Shown here: positions 6,856 to 15,209 of the stretch, one piece after another | Position numbering within the stretch: position 1 is the first letter of the stretch | How the letters are laid out: every line of letters starts with the position of its first letter | Source of the DNA: Actinomycetes bacterium | GTDB taxonomy: Bacteria; Actinomycetota; Acidimicrobiia; Acidimicrobiales; RAAP-2 | Direction: 5' to 3' | DNA length: 45,726 bases | Assembly: GCA_021782915.1 (NCBI GenBank) | Contig: JAJXUK010000014.1 | Coordinates: forward strand, 1-45,726 | The notes under the pieces: generated by a model | What the model saw: the letters and a program-made list of their open reading frames with translations, nothing else | Databases searched by the model: none | Told to the model about the DNA's origin: nothing | Program-made: the position numbers and the translations under genes

Positions 6856-8007
6856 ATGGACGAGCACGAGACCAGCGACGACGACCCCGCGCAGTTGGCG
6901 CCACCCACGCCTGCGGGCCCGAGCGATCAGCTCGTGGTGCGCTGGACGCTGCGCCTGAGCGGCCCAGTAGTCAGCCCGCTGCTCGCGTACGTGCTCACGC
7001 GCGTGACGCTCGTGCTGGCCTGGTACTACGGCTGGGCCGTGAGCCACTTCGCGGGCCTGGGCCAGATGCTCAGCGGCTGGTACGGCCAGTACAACCTCGA
7101 GATCGCCGCCTCGGGCTACGTGCACGGCGCGGGCGCGCCGAGCTCGCCGACTAGCGCCTTCTTCCCCGGGTATCCGATCGCGGTGCGCGTGGCGCACGTC
7201 GTGTCGGGGCTCTCGCTGGTCGAGGCGGGGATCCTCATCTCGTGGGTCGGGGGCGGATTCTTCGTCGTCACGGCCGGACGTCTGGCCGCGACGCTCTACG
7301 GTGACGCCGCCGGGCGGCGCGCGGGAGTCCTGCTCGCGGTCTTTCCGGGCACGCTCGTGCTCGGGCTGCCCTACGGCGAGGGCCTGGCCCTCGCCCTGTC
7401 CGCGTGGTCCCTGCTCAGCGTGGCCCGGGATCGTCCCTGGCGTGCCGGCGTGGCGGGGGCTCTCGCCGGGCTCTGCTCGCCGCTGGCCGCTCCGATCGTG
7501 ATCGTGCTCGGCCTGCGCGCGCTGCGCGAGCGGTCCCGCGAGTACGCCGGTGCCGCCGGCGTCGCGGCGCTGGGTCCCCTCGGCGCGCTCGGCCTCATCA
7601 GCGCGGTGACGGGCAGTCTCCTGAGCTGGCCGCTCTCGCTGCATCGCGGCCTCGGCGCGACCGTCAACGTCGTCAGCCTGCTCACTCACCTGCACCACTG
7701 GCCGGGCACGGCCCTCACGGAGCTGGCCAGTCTGGGCGCGCTGGCCCTGGCCGTGGTGGCCTGCGTGCGCGTGCGCGTGCCGCTGGAGTGGACCGTGTAC
7801 GGCGCCGGCGTGATCCTGGTCGTGCTGATCGACGGGGGATCCTGGCTCAACCCTCGGTTCCTGCTGGACGCCTTCCCGTTGCTGCTCGGACTCGGCGTCT
7901 GGCTCAAGCGGGACGCGTACCGTGCGGCGACCTACGCCTTCGCGGCTCTGCTGCCCGTGGTCTTCTTGCTCTACATGACACTGGGCAACGTGATGGGTCC
8001 GCCCTAG
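6856..8007 (+). CDS. Multi-spanning GT-C-like membrane protein, Gpi18/PIG-V-like
   Basis: 383 aa from ATG 6856, preceded by a GGGGG at 6847-6851; a longer in-frame extension overlaps the divergent gene and is rejected. About nine or ten hydrophobic segments follow a short acidic N-terminus. AFFPGYPIAVRVAHVVSG and GLPYGEGLALALSAWSLL match the FFPxYP and PYxE motifs of Gpi18-like mannosyltransferases. The usual WDxxWYxxIAxxGY motif appears as GWYGQYNLEIAASGY, so the catalytic-type Asp is not where expected. Family role: polyprenyl-phosphate-mannose-dependent glycosylation on the outer face of the membrane. The substrate is unknown, and a loss of activity is possible. Confidence 0.65.
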   Translation: MDEHETSDDDPAQLAPPTPAGPSDQLVVRWTLRLSGPVVSPLLAYVLTRVTLVLAWYYGWAVSHFAGLGQMLSGWYGQYNLEIAASGYVHGAGAPSSPTSAFFPGYPIAVRVAHVVSGLSLVEAGILISWVGGGFFVVTAGRLAATLYGDAAGRRAGVLLAVFPGTLVLGLPYGEGLALALSAWSLLSVARDRPWRAGVAGALAGLCSPLAAPIVIVLGLRALRERSREYAGAAGVAALGPLGALGLISAVTGSLLSWPLSLHRGLGATVNVVSLLTHLHHWPGTALTELASLGALALAVVACVRVRVPLEWTVYGAGVILVVLIDGGSWLNPRFLLDAFPLLLGLGVWLKRDAYRAATYAFAALLPVVFLLYMTLGNVMGPP

Positions 8008-8029
8008 GTCTAGGTGAGAGGGGACGAGG

Positions 8030-8422
8030 ATGGATTTTCGCGATCTGGGGGCGATCACGATCTTCACTGAGGATCTGGGGGCCTCGCGCGCCTTCTACGG
8101 CACCGCGTGGGGGCTGCGAGAGATCTTCGCCGACGACGTCTCGAGCGCCTACGACCTGGGCAACACGATGATCAACGTGCTGGACGTCTCGGCCGCCGCG
8201 GACCTGGTGGCGCCAGCGCACGTGGGCGGGTGCGAGGCCGGCGTGCGCGCCCAGCTGTCGGTCTTCGTCGAGGACGTCGACGCGGCCGGAGCGCAGCTGG
8301 CTCGCGCGGGCGTCGAGGTGCTCTCCGGGCCGATCGATCGCGCCTGGGGCATGCGCACGCTGAGTTTTCTCGACCCGTCCGGACACCTCTGGGAGCTGGC
8401 CCAGGAGATCTTCCCGAGCTAG
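8030..8422 (+). CDS. VOC (glyoxalase/bleomycin-resistance fold) protein
   Basis: 130 aa, ATG preceded by GAGGGGACGAGG. A single two-module VOC domain fills the protein: ITIFTEDLGASRAFYGTAWGL at the start, VFVEDVDAAGAQLARAGVEVLSGP in the middle, and LSFLDPSGHLWELAQE at the end. The DPSGHLWEL segment carries the terminal metal-ligand Glu typical of the fold. Members bind or convert diverse small molecules, and this sequence does not identify the substrate. It is 22 nt downstream of the GT-C gene, possibly co-transcribed, and ends 1 nt before the convergent methyltransferase stop. Confidence 0.85.
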   Translation: MDFRDLGAITIFTEDLGASRAFYGTAWGLREIFADDVSSAYDLGNTMINVLDVSAAADLVAPAHVGGCEAGVRAQLSVFVEDVDAAGAQLARAGVEVLSGPIDRAWGMRTLSFLDPSGHLWELAQEIFPS

Positions 8423-8423
8423 T

Positions 8424-9227
8424 TCAGCGCCGCGCGAGCACCTCGGTGCTCGGCACCAGGAAGCAGCCGTCCTCCTCCTCGGCCCAGGCCAGGAAGGCGG
8501 CCGCGATCTGCTCCAGCTCAGCCGGCCCGGCCAGCCCATCGGCCAGGCACTGCTCGGCGAAGGCGCTGTCGCGCACGCGCTCGGCCCACATCTCGGCCCA
8601 CCAGCGCCGCTCGTCGGCGCGCCAGTAGACCCAGGTGGAGGCCGAGACCGCTTCGAGGCTGAATCCGGCGCGGCGCACCCACTGGTGCAGGTATCGCCCG
8701 GCGTTGGGCTCGCCACGATTGGCGCGCGCCAGGCGTTGGTAGAGGGCCCTCCAGGCGCTGAGGCGCTCGTCCTCGGGTGACCACGTGAAGGCTCCGTAGT
8801 CCGCGTCACGCACCGCGAGCAGTCCGCCCGGGCGAAGCACGCGGCCCATCTCGCGGAGGGCCGCGACGGGATCGCTCAGGTGCTGGAGGAGCTGGTGGGC
8901 GAAGACGACGTCGAAGTGCGCGTCGGCAAAGTCCAGGTGATAGACGTCGCCCACTCGGAACGAGACATTCTCGACGCCACGTCGCTCGGCTCGTTGGGCC
9001 GCCTCGATCGCCGCGGGGGCCACGTCGAGGCCAGTGACCGAGCCATCCGGAACGTGTCGGGCGAGGTCGATGGTCAGAGTGCCCGGGCCGCAGCCGACGT
9101 CGAGGACGCGCTGGTCCGCTTGCAGATGCTCCGCCAGGAACCGTGCCGAGTTCTGCACGTTGCGCCAGCGGTGGGCGCGCAGCACCGACTCGTGATGACC
9201 GTGGGTGTACTGATCCGGCTGTGGCAC
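8424..9227 (-). CDS. Class I SAM-dependent methyltransferase
   Basis: 267 aa from GTG 9227; a longer frame to 9275 adds 16 unconserved-looking residues without a ribosome-binding site. Motif I is VLDVGCGPGTLTIDLA, followed by an acidic SAM-ribose segment (VTGLDVAPAAIEAA), the post-I segment GDVYHLDFADAHFDVVFAHQLLQHLSDP, and LRPGGLLAVRDADYG. The start, YTHGHHESVLRAHRWR, resembles fungal and actinobacterial small-molecule methyltransferases that begin YTHGHHESVL. The substrate is unknown. No SD with proper spacing is visible at either start. Confidence 0.85.
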   Translation of the reverse strand: MPQPDQYTHGHHESVLRAHRWRNVQNSARFLAEHLQADQRVLDVGCGPGTLTIDLARHVPDGSVTGLDVAPAAIEAAQRAERRGVENVSFRVGDVYHLDFADAHFDVVFAHQLLQHLSDPVAALREMGRVLRPGGLLAVRDADYGAFTWSPEDERLSAWRALYQRLARANRGEPNAGRYLHQWVRRAGFSLEAVSASTWVYWRADERRWWAEMWAERVRDSAFAEQCLADGLAGPAELEQIAAAFLAWAEEEDGCFLVPSTEVLARR

Positions 9228-9869
9228 ACCTTCACTGTGACAGCCCCGCGAGAGGGCCCGGACCCTGAGCGGCACTCAGTTGAGCCGCACGCGGGTCGTC
9301 TGAACGTCAGTCGACTAGGTCTCACCTGGTCAACTGAGCCCCAACTGAGTGGCGTTCCTCGAGCGTCATCAGGCAGAGTGTGACGGCTCGGACAGTGCGG
9401 CCTCGACGCTCGTCGCGACCCAGGACTCCTCGTTCTCGCGTGGGGACGTGCTGGTGATGCGGGTGCGCGATCTGAGCTGCTCGGTGCGACTGGCTCGTCG
9501 TGGCTCCGGTCGCCCCTCGTGGCGACCGGCAGAACGAACTCGCCCTCGCGCGGGTCTCACGGCCTCGACGTCGCGCCTGGCCGAGGCGGTGGACCTCGAG
9601 GTCTCGGTGAGTGAGGAGATTCGCACACGCCGTCGGCGCATCGGTCCTTCGGGGTGCCCGAGCCGCTCGGTGACGCTCTACCGGCCGAGCGCTCGAGGCC
9701 ACCGCGCCAGCGCGTCCTCGCTGAGGTCACCGGTGCGGGCCTCGCGTTGTTGTGACGTTGTCGATCGTGGTGGCGTCGTCGTCACTAGGCTGGCTTTAGT
9801 CCTGGTCCGGCTGATGAAATCTCTTCAGGTGGTTCAGTAGCATTTGCGGAGGTGCTCGAGGAGGTGGCC
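9228..9869. other. Unassigned 640-bp region
   Basis: Reading frames on both strands (for example 9349-9840 +) give Arg/Ser-rich products with no recognisable domain and no ribosome-binding site, so I do not call a gene. CTCAGTTG occurs three times: 9275-9282 on +, and on - at 9331-9338 and 9342-9349; the last two are 11 bp apart. 9275-9283 and 9330-9338 form a 9-bp inverted repeat. A decayed gene or a regulatory region are both possible. Confidence 0.5.
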
Positions 9870-11333
9870 GTGGAGTCGTCCAGTGGCTACGACGAACTGA
9901 TCAACGCGCTGATCGATCCGTCCTTCATCGACTCGATCAACCTGGGCCTGGTCCTGCAGGACGTCGACGGGCACATCGTGGAGTGCAACGCCGCCGCGAC
10001 CGAGATCCTGGGCCTGAGCTACGACGAGATCCTGGGGCGCACGTCGCGCGACATCGACTGGGGAGCCGTGCGCGAGGACGGCACGGACTTTCCGGGTGCC
10101 GAGCATCCGGCCATGCTCGCCCTGGACACCGGCGAACCGGTGCGCAACGTCGTCATGGGCGTGGACGCACCCCGGGCGCTGCGGCGATGGATAGTGATCG
10201 ACGCGTTTCCCGTTCGTCGAGCTGGAGAGATCATCGGCGTGATGACGTCCTTTAACGACCAGACCGCGCAGATCACGAGCGAGCGGCTCCTGCGGCTGCT
10301 GGCGGGCGTGAATCAGCTGGTCATCGACGCGAGCAGCGAGGAGCAGTTCTACGCGGACCTCGTGCCCCTGCTGGCCAGGGGCCACGACGCCGTGGGGATC
10401 AGCCTGGTGCTCGAGGACGGGCGCGTCTTCGTGGCGGGGCGTGAACTGCCCGACGCGGTGCTGTGCGCAGGGGCCCTCGACGGCGTCCTCGGCCCGGCGG
10501 CCACCGCGCTGCAGCGTCGCGAGGCCCTCGTTGACAACGACCTCGGCGGGGCCGAGCCGGTGCGCTGGCGCCGCGACTTGCTCGACATCGGCGCCGGAGC
10601 CATCATGACGCTGCCGGTGAACCTGGGGGGCGTGCGCGGGGCGCTCTGTGCGGTCTCGGAGCGGGCGCGGGTCTTCACCGACGCCACGGTGAACGGCTTT
10701 GACGCCGTCATGCGCGAGATCGAGTTCGGGGTCGAGCACGTGCGCTCGCTCCACCGGCTCCAGTCGGCCCTGCACGGCACCCTGGACGCCCTCTCGGGCA
10801 TGACCGAGTCGCGCGACCCCTACACCGTGGGGCATCAGTCGCGCGTGGGCGCCCTGAGTGAGCGAATCGCCCGGCGCCTCGGTCTGGGCGAGGAGCTGGT
10901 GCATCTCATCGGCCTGGCCGCCGAAGTGCACGACGTGGGAAAGATCGGGGTGCCGGTCGAGATCCTGACGCGCCCGGGGCGCCTCGCGCCGGTGGAGATG
11001 GACATCGTGCGCGAGCACGTGCGCATCGGCCATCAGATCCTGCGCCGGGCCCAGCTGCCCTGGCCCATCGCCGAGGTGGCCCTGCAGCACCACGAGCGCC
11101 TGGACGGCTCGGGCTATCCCGAGCACCTGGTCGGCGAGCTCATCATCCTGCCCGCGCGCATCGTGGCGGTCGCCGACGTGGTCGAGGCGGTCACCCAGTC
11201 GCGCCCGTACCGGCCGGGCCTGGGCGTCGAGCGGGCCCTGCAGATCGTTGAGCAGGGAGCCGGTCTGCTCTTTGACCCGCACGTCGTGGCGGCCTGTCGG
11301 GACGAGTTCGCCGCGGGCTTCGGCTTCGAGTGA
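9870..11333 (+). CDS. PAS-GAF-HD-GYP protein, predicted c-di-GMP phosphodiesterase
   Basis: 487 aa from GTG 9870, chosen because GAGGAGG (9858-9864) sits 5 nt upstream; two earlier GTGs lack that spacing. Residues ~20-130 form a PAS sensor domain (GLVLQDVDGHIVECNAAATEILG), ~145-285 a GAF-like domain, and ~310-485 an HD-GYP domain. Catalytic motifs are intact: His322, His354-Asp355 in AEVHDVGKIG, Lys358, the HVRIGHQIL segment, and QHHERLDGSGYP with the GYP signature. Family role: hydrolysis of cyclic di-GMP, here probably controlled by signals sensed by PAS/GAF. No transmembrane segment, so cytoplasmic. A PgaC-like glycosyltransferase at 38 kb is a conceivable c-di-GMP-linked output, but nothing in the sequence connects them. 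Confidence 0.9.
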   Translation: MESSSGYDELINALIDPSFIDSINLGLVLQDVDGHIVECNAAATEILGLSYDEILGRTSRDIDWGAVREDGTDFPGAEHPAMLALDTGEPVRNVVMGVDAPRALRRWIVIDAFPVRRAGEIIGVMTSFNDQTAQITSERLLRLLAGVNQLVIDASSEEQFYADLVPLLARGHDAVGISLVLEDGRVFVAGRELPDAVLCAGALDGVLGPAATALQRREALVDNDLGGAEPVRWRRDLLDIGAGAIMTLPVNLGGVRGALCAVSERARVFTDATVNGFDAVMREIEFGVEHVRSLHRLQSALHGTLDALSGMTESRDPYTVGHQSRVGALSERIARRLGLGEELVHLIGLAAEVHDVGKIGVPVEILTRPGRLAPVEMDIVREHVRIGHQILRRAQLPWPIAEVALQHHERLDGSGYPEHLVGELIILPARIVAVADVVEAVTQSRPYRPGLGVERALQIVEQGAGLLFDPHVVAACRDEFAAGFGFE

Positions 11334-11485
11334 GCCGCGGGTGCTGCTGGCGTGGGCTCGTGGAGCTCGACCGCGACGATCGCGCGGCCAGCGGATAACG
11401 TTCTCGCCATGCTGGTCGTGTGGTCGAGTGACCGCGCGAGGCCGAGAGCGGCTCTCGTGACCGGCGAGACGTGACAGGAGGCCCC

Positions 11486-12025
11486 GTGAGCAGTCTGGAC
11501 GAGCACGGTCGGGTCGAGCCGCCCTCCGACGCGGACGAGGCGGCGACCCTGCTCGGCTTTCTCGACTACCAGCGCGCGACGCTGGCCTGGAAGTGCGAGG
11601 GGCTGAGCGCTGCGCAGCTGGCGAGCACAACGGCGGCCTCGAGCCTGAGCCTCGGCGGACTGCTCAAGCACCTGGCGCTGGTCGAGGACTGGTGGTTCGC
11701 TAGCGCGATCGAGGGCGCGGCGCTGCCCGCGCCCTTCGACGCGGTGGACTTTGACGCGGACCCGCAGTTCGAGTTCCGCACGGCGTCCCAGGACGCTCCG
11801 GAGTACCTGCTCGGCCTCTGGGTGGCGGCCCAGGAGCGCTCGCGCGCGGTCGTGGCGCGCGCCCTGGCGCGCGGGGACCTCGGCCAGCTCGCCCGTCCGC
11901 GCGGCGAGGAGGGACGACGCCCCAGCCTGCGCTGGATCATCACGCACATGATCGAGGAGTACGCCCGGCACAACGGGCACGCCGATCTGCTGCGCGAGGC
12001 GATCGACGGCGAGACGGGCGAGTAG
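11486..12025 (+). CDS. DinB/DUF664-family protein
   Basis: 179 aa from GTG 11486; AGGAGG at 11476-11481 fixes this start over GTG 11471. A four-helix DinB-like fold is suggested by LGFLDYQRATLAWKCEGLS, the central LLKHLALVEDWWF and the closing HMIEEYARHNGHADLLREAIDG. The three His (KHL, EYARH, NGH) are the usual metal-binding positions. Relatives include thiol-dependent S-transferases and isomerases of actinobacteria; the specific reaction is not readable here. The gene stands alone and converges on the exporter gene. Confidence 0.85.
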   Translation: MSSLDEHGRVEPPSDADEAATLLGFLDYQRATLAWKCEGLSAAQLASTTAASSLSLGGLLKHLALVEDWWFASAIEGAALPAPFDAVDFDADPQFEFRTASQDAPEYLLGLWVAAQERSRAVVARALARGDLGQLARPRGEEGRRPSLRWIITHMIEEYARHNGHADLLREAIDGETGE

Positions 12026-12089
12026 GGCCGCCGGCGCCCTCGGGTCGGGCCCGCGGGTGCGCCAGGAGGGCCCGGTGGCGCCTCGGGCC

Positions 12090-15000
12090 TCAGGCCGAGA
12101 CGGTGTCGGCGTACTGCTGGCGGAAGAGGTGTGCGTAGAGCCCGTCGCTGGCCAGGAGGGTCTGGTGGTCACCCGTCTCCACGACGCGTCCCGCGTCGAG
12201 CACGACGATGAGCTCGACGTCGCGGATGCTCGCGAGTCGGTGGGTGACGACGAAGGTCGTGCGACCCTTGGACACCACCTTCATGTTGCGCTGGATCGTC
12301 TGCTCGCTCTCGGCGTCGAGGGCGCTGGTCGCCTCGTCGAGGAAGATGACGGGTGGGTCGCGATAGAGCGCTCGCGCGATGGAGATTCGCTGGGCCTGTC
12401 CACCCGAGAGGGTGATGCCGCCCTCGCCGATGCGCGTGTCGAATCCGAGGGGCAGCAGGTCGACGAACGTGTCCACGTCGGCGATCTGGGCGGCGCGGCG
12501 CAGCGCCGCCGGATCGATCTCGGGATTGCCGAAGGCGATGTTCTCGGCCACCGTGGCGTCGAAGATGTACGGGGTCTGCAGGACGTAGCCGATGCGCGCG
12601 CGCAGGGCCTGCAGGCGCACGTCGGCGATGTCGGTGCCGTCGTACTTGATCGAGCCCTGCGTGGGCGTGATGAGCCCCGAGAGCAGTCGCAGCAGGGTGG
12701 ACTTGCCGCACCCCGAGCGGCCCACCAGTGCCACGCGCGCCCCGGCGGGGACCTCGAGGCTGACGTCGCTGAGGATCGCCTGGTCGGCCCCGGGGGGTCG
12801 ATACGCGACTCCCTCGAGCGAGATCTGCCCGTGCAGTGCCGGCATCGTGACGAGCGTGGAGGCCTCCGACCCCTCGCCCTGCTCGGGCTCTTGGACCAGG
12901 ACGTCGTGGATGCGCGCGAGCAGCACGGTGGAGTTCTGCATGTCGTCCCAGAAGAGCAGCAGCTCGAGGATGGGCGCCGTGGCGATGAGCACCAGTGACA
13001 TGAAGGCGACGTAGTGACCCAGCGAGAGCGAGTTGGCGTGCACCTGCAGCCCGCCCAGGTAGACGAAGAACGCGTACGTGGCCAGCGTGAGGGCGCTGGC
13101 CACGGTGCGGTAGCGGCCCACCGCGAGGTAGGCCGGGGCGAGCTGGGAGTTCAGGTCGCCCAGGAACGAGCGCATCCGCTCCTGCAGTCCCGTCTCGGCG
13201 CCCAGGGTCTTGACCGTCTCCACGCCCTTGAGCAGGTCCACCTGGTGGGCCTGGTAGAGGCCGTGGGCCTCCTCGGCCGAGGCGAAGATGGGGCGCAGCC
13301 TCGTCTTGGACCACCACATCACCGCGCCGTAGATGGGCAGCACGGCCAGGAACGCCACGCCGAGGCGCCAGGAGTACACGAGCATCATCGCGATGGCCAC
13401 GCCGAGCAGCAGGATGTTGGTGCCCGCGCTGACGCCGTCTTGGATCAGCAGCGTGCGAATCGTGCGCATGCCCCCGATGCGGCGCTCGAGGTCGCCAATC
13501 TTGCGACGGGCGAAGTAGCTCATCGGCAGGTGCAGCAGCTTGCCGGTGAGAAAGTCGAGCGAGTGCGTGTCGAAGCCGATCGTGACCTTGACGATCACGC
13601 GGTTGGCGACGATGCTGATGAGGAGGCCGGCGATGACGAGCCCGAGCAGCGCGAGGCCCGACGCGTTCACGCTGGCGAGGCTGCCGTGCGAGGTCAGCGA
13701 GCCGACCAGGCTGTTGATCACCACGGGAACGCCGACCTCGCACCCCGCCAGCGCCAGGGCGAGCACGAGGGAGATCGAGAGTGCGGCGCGCTGCTCCAGC
13801 AGGAACGGCACGAGCCATCCGAGGGCCAGATTGTCCGTGGGCGCCTCGTCGAGCGCGTCGGTGCGAGTCACGAAGGCCGCGTAGCCCGTCCAGTCGCGTT
13901 CGAAGTCGGTGCGCGCCAGCACCCGCAGCCCGATCGCCGGGTCCGCGACGTAGACGTGCGTCGGCGTGATCGCGTAGAGGACGATCCAGTGGTTGCCCTT
14001 GTAGTGCACGATCGCGGGCAGCTGGTAGTCGTCGAGTCGCTCGCTGGACGCGTGCACCGGCTCCACGGCGAGTCCCGCGGCCCGTCCCGCACGCGTGATG
14101 CCGGTCAGTGAGGTGCCCTGGATGCCCGTTCCGGCCGCGTCGCGCAGGAACGCGGTGGAGACCTTGCGCCCGAAGTGGCGCGACACCATCGCGAGGCACG
14201 CGACGCCGCAGTCGGACTCGTCGAACTGTGCGACGAAGGGAAAGCGCGCGACGCGCCGCTTCGGGCTTGAGGTCGCCTTGAGCGGCGCGTGGCCCTGGGC
14301 GATCGCCGCGTCGGTGGCGCTGAGCGCCTCGGCGGAATGCTCCGCTCCGCCTGGCGAGGGCGTCTCGAGGGGTGCCGCGCGCGCGACGTTGGTCAGATCG
14401 GCCATCTCCTGGAGCCGTGCGGCGAAGCGGGGGCTCGCCTGCATCAGCTCGCGCAGGGTCGAGGGGCCCACGCGGATCACCTCGACGTCGCCCTGGGCGA
14501 CGACGGAGGCGTCGGCGACCAGATCGCTCAGCGCGCCGCGCTCGCCGAAGCAGTCACCGCTGCGCAGGAAGCCGACCACCGCGCGCTCCTCGCCGCGCAC
14601 GACGGCCAGCGTGCCTCGCGCGACCACGTAGATCCCGTCGCTCGGGCCGCCCTCCGAGAGGATCGTCTCGTTCGCCCCGACGCTCAGGGCCTCGAACTCG
14701 TCGAAGAATTGCGACAGGACCGTCAGCTGGATCATGGCGAACGCTGGCTGGAGTCGCAGTGTGCGACGGATCTCCTCGAGGCGCACGTGGCGCCGCAGGG
14801 CCTCGGCGATGGCGGGGACCTCGTCGGCCAGGGCGTCGAAGGCCTCGCGGCCCAGTCGGTAGACGGTGACGTCCTCGCTCGCGCGCACGGTCTCGACGCG
14901 CCGGTCGCTCTCGATGAGCGCGTCCTCGCCGAACAGGTCCCCCGGCAGCACCCGGGCCAGCATCACCTCGGCCGTGCCGCGGTGCGTCACGATGCGCGCG

Positions 15001-15209
15001 CTCCCCGAGCCGAGCACGTACAGGCTGTGGGGCACCTCGCCCTCGCGGCAGATCTCGTCGCCGAAGTCGAAGCTCTCGCGCCGAAACATGCGCAGGACGA
15101 GGCTCCTCAGCTCATCGGGCACCAGGGCGATGAAGGGCACCTGGCGCAGGGCGACGAAGTCGGCCTCGTCCAGCATCCCGTCGAGGGGACCTATCTCGGT
15201 GCGTGCCAC
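12090..15209 (-). CDS. Peptidase C39-containing ABC exporter with two cNMP-binding folds
   Basis: 1039 aa. Residues ~20-145 and ~155-275 are two cyclic-nucleotide-binding-like beta barrels. Residues ~320-455 are a C39 peptidase with all key residues: Gln328, Cys334 in ESDCGVACLAM, His407 in GNHWIV and Asp423 in VADPAIG. Residues ~465-755 are the ABC membrane domain and ~795-1035 the ATPase, with Walker A GRSGCGKST, signature LSGGQAQRISIARAL, Walker B VIFLDEATSALD and H-loop VVTHRLAS. Such exporters cleave a leader after Gly-Gly and export the rest. The first nucleotide fold keeps an Arg near the phosphate-cassette position; the second does not (LVADASVV). The start GTG 15209 overlaps the upstream parvulin-like gene by 19 nt, implying coupling. 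The likely substrate is the 39-aa Gly-Gly peptide at 16430-16549. Confidence 0.93.
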   Translation of the reverse strand: MARTEIGPLDGMLDEADFVALRQVPFIALVPDELRSLVLRMFRRESFDFGDEICREGEVPHSLYVLGSGSARIVTHRGTAEVMLARVLPGDLFGEDALIESDRRVETVRASEDVTVYRLGREAFDALADEVPAIAEALRRHVRLEEIRRTLRLQPAFAMIQLTVLSQFFDEFEALSVGANETILSEGGPSDGIYVVARGTLAVVRGEERAVVGFLRSGDCFGERGALSDLVADASVVAQGDVEVIRVGPSTLRELMQASPRFAARLQEMADLTNVARAAPLETPSPGGAEHSAEALSATDAAIAQGHAPLKATSSPKRRVARFPFVAQFDESDCGVACLAMVSRHFGRKVSTAFLRDAAGTGIQGTSLTGITRAGRAAGLAVEPVHASSERLDDYQLPAIVHYKGNHWIVLYAITPTHVYVADPAIGLRVLARTDFERDWTGYAAFVTRTDALDEAPTDNLALGWLVPFLLEQRAALSISLVLALALAGCEVGVPVVINSLVGSLTSHGSLASVNASGLALLGLVIAGLLISIVANRVIVKVTIGFDTHSLDFLTGKLLHLPMSYFARRKIGDLERRIGGMRTIRTLLIQDGVSAGTNILLLGVAIAMMLVYSWRLGVAFLAVLPIYGAVMWWSKTRLRPIFASAEEAHGLYQAHQVDLLKGVETVKTLGAETGLQERMRSFLGDLNSQLAPAYLAVGRYRTVASALTLATYAFFVYLGGLQVHANSLSLGHYVAFMSLVLIATAPILELLLFWDDMQNSTVLLARIHDVLVQEPEQGEGSEASTLVTMPALHGQISLEGVAYRPPGADQAILSDVSLEVPAGARVALVGRSGCGKSTLLRLLSGLITPTQGSIKYDGTDIADVRLQALRARIGYVLQTPYIFDATVAENIAFGNPEIDPAALRRAAQIADVDTFVDLLPLGFDTRIGEGGITLSGGQAQRISIARALYRDPPVIFLDEATSALDAESEQTIQRNMKVVSKGRTTFVVTHRLASIRDVELIVVLDAGRVVETGDHQTLLASDGLYAHLFRQQYADTVSA

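Noticed and set aside
6115-8067. 650-aa open frame on the minus strand that includes the MscS-like protein
   Set aside because: Only the last ~215 residues form a real protein; the rest is the antisense shadow of the GT-C gene, rich in Arg/His/Gln/Glu without domains.
9349-9840. 163-aa plus-strand frame in the gap before the HD-GYP gene
   Set aside because: No ribosome-binding site, Arg/Ser-rich with no domain, and codon use drifts toward the 3' end. A decayed gene cannot be excluded.
9834-11630. 598-aa frame opposite the HD-GYP gene
   Set aside because: Composition is typical of antisense frames in GC-rich DNA, and the opposite strand encodes complete PAS, GAF and HD-GYP domains.
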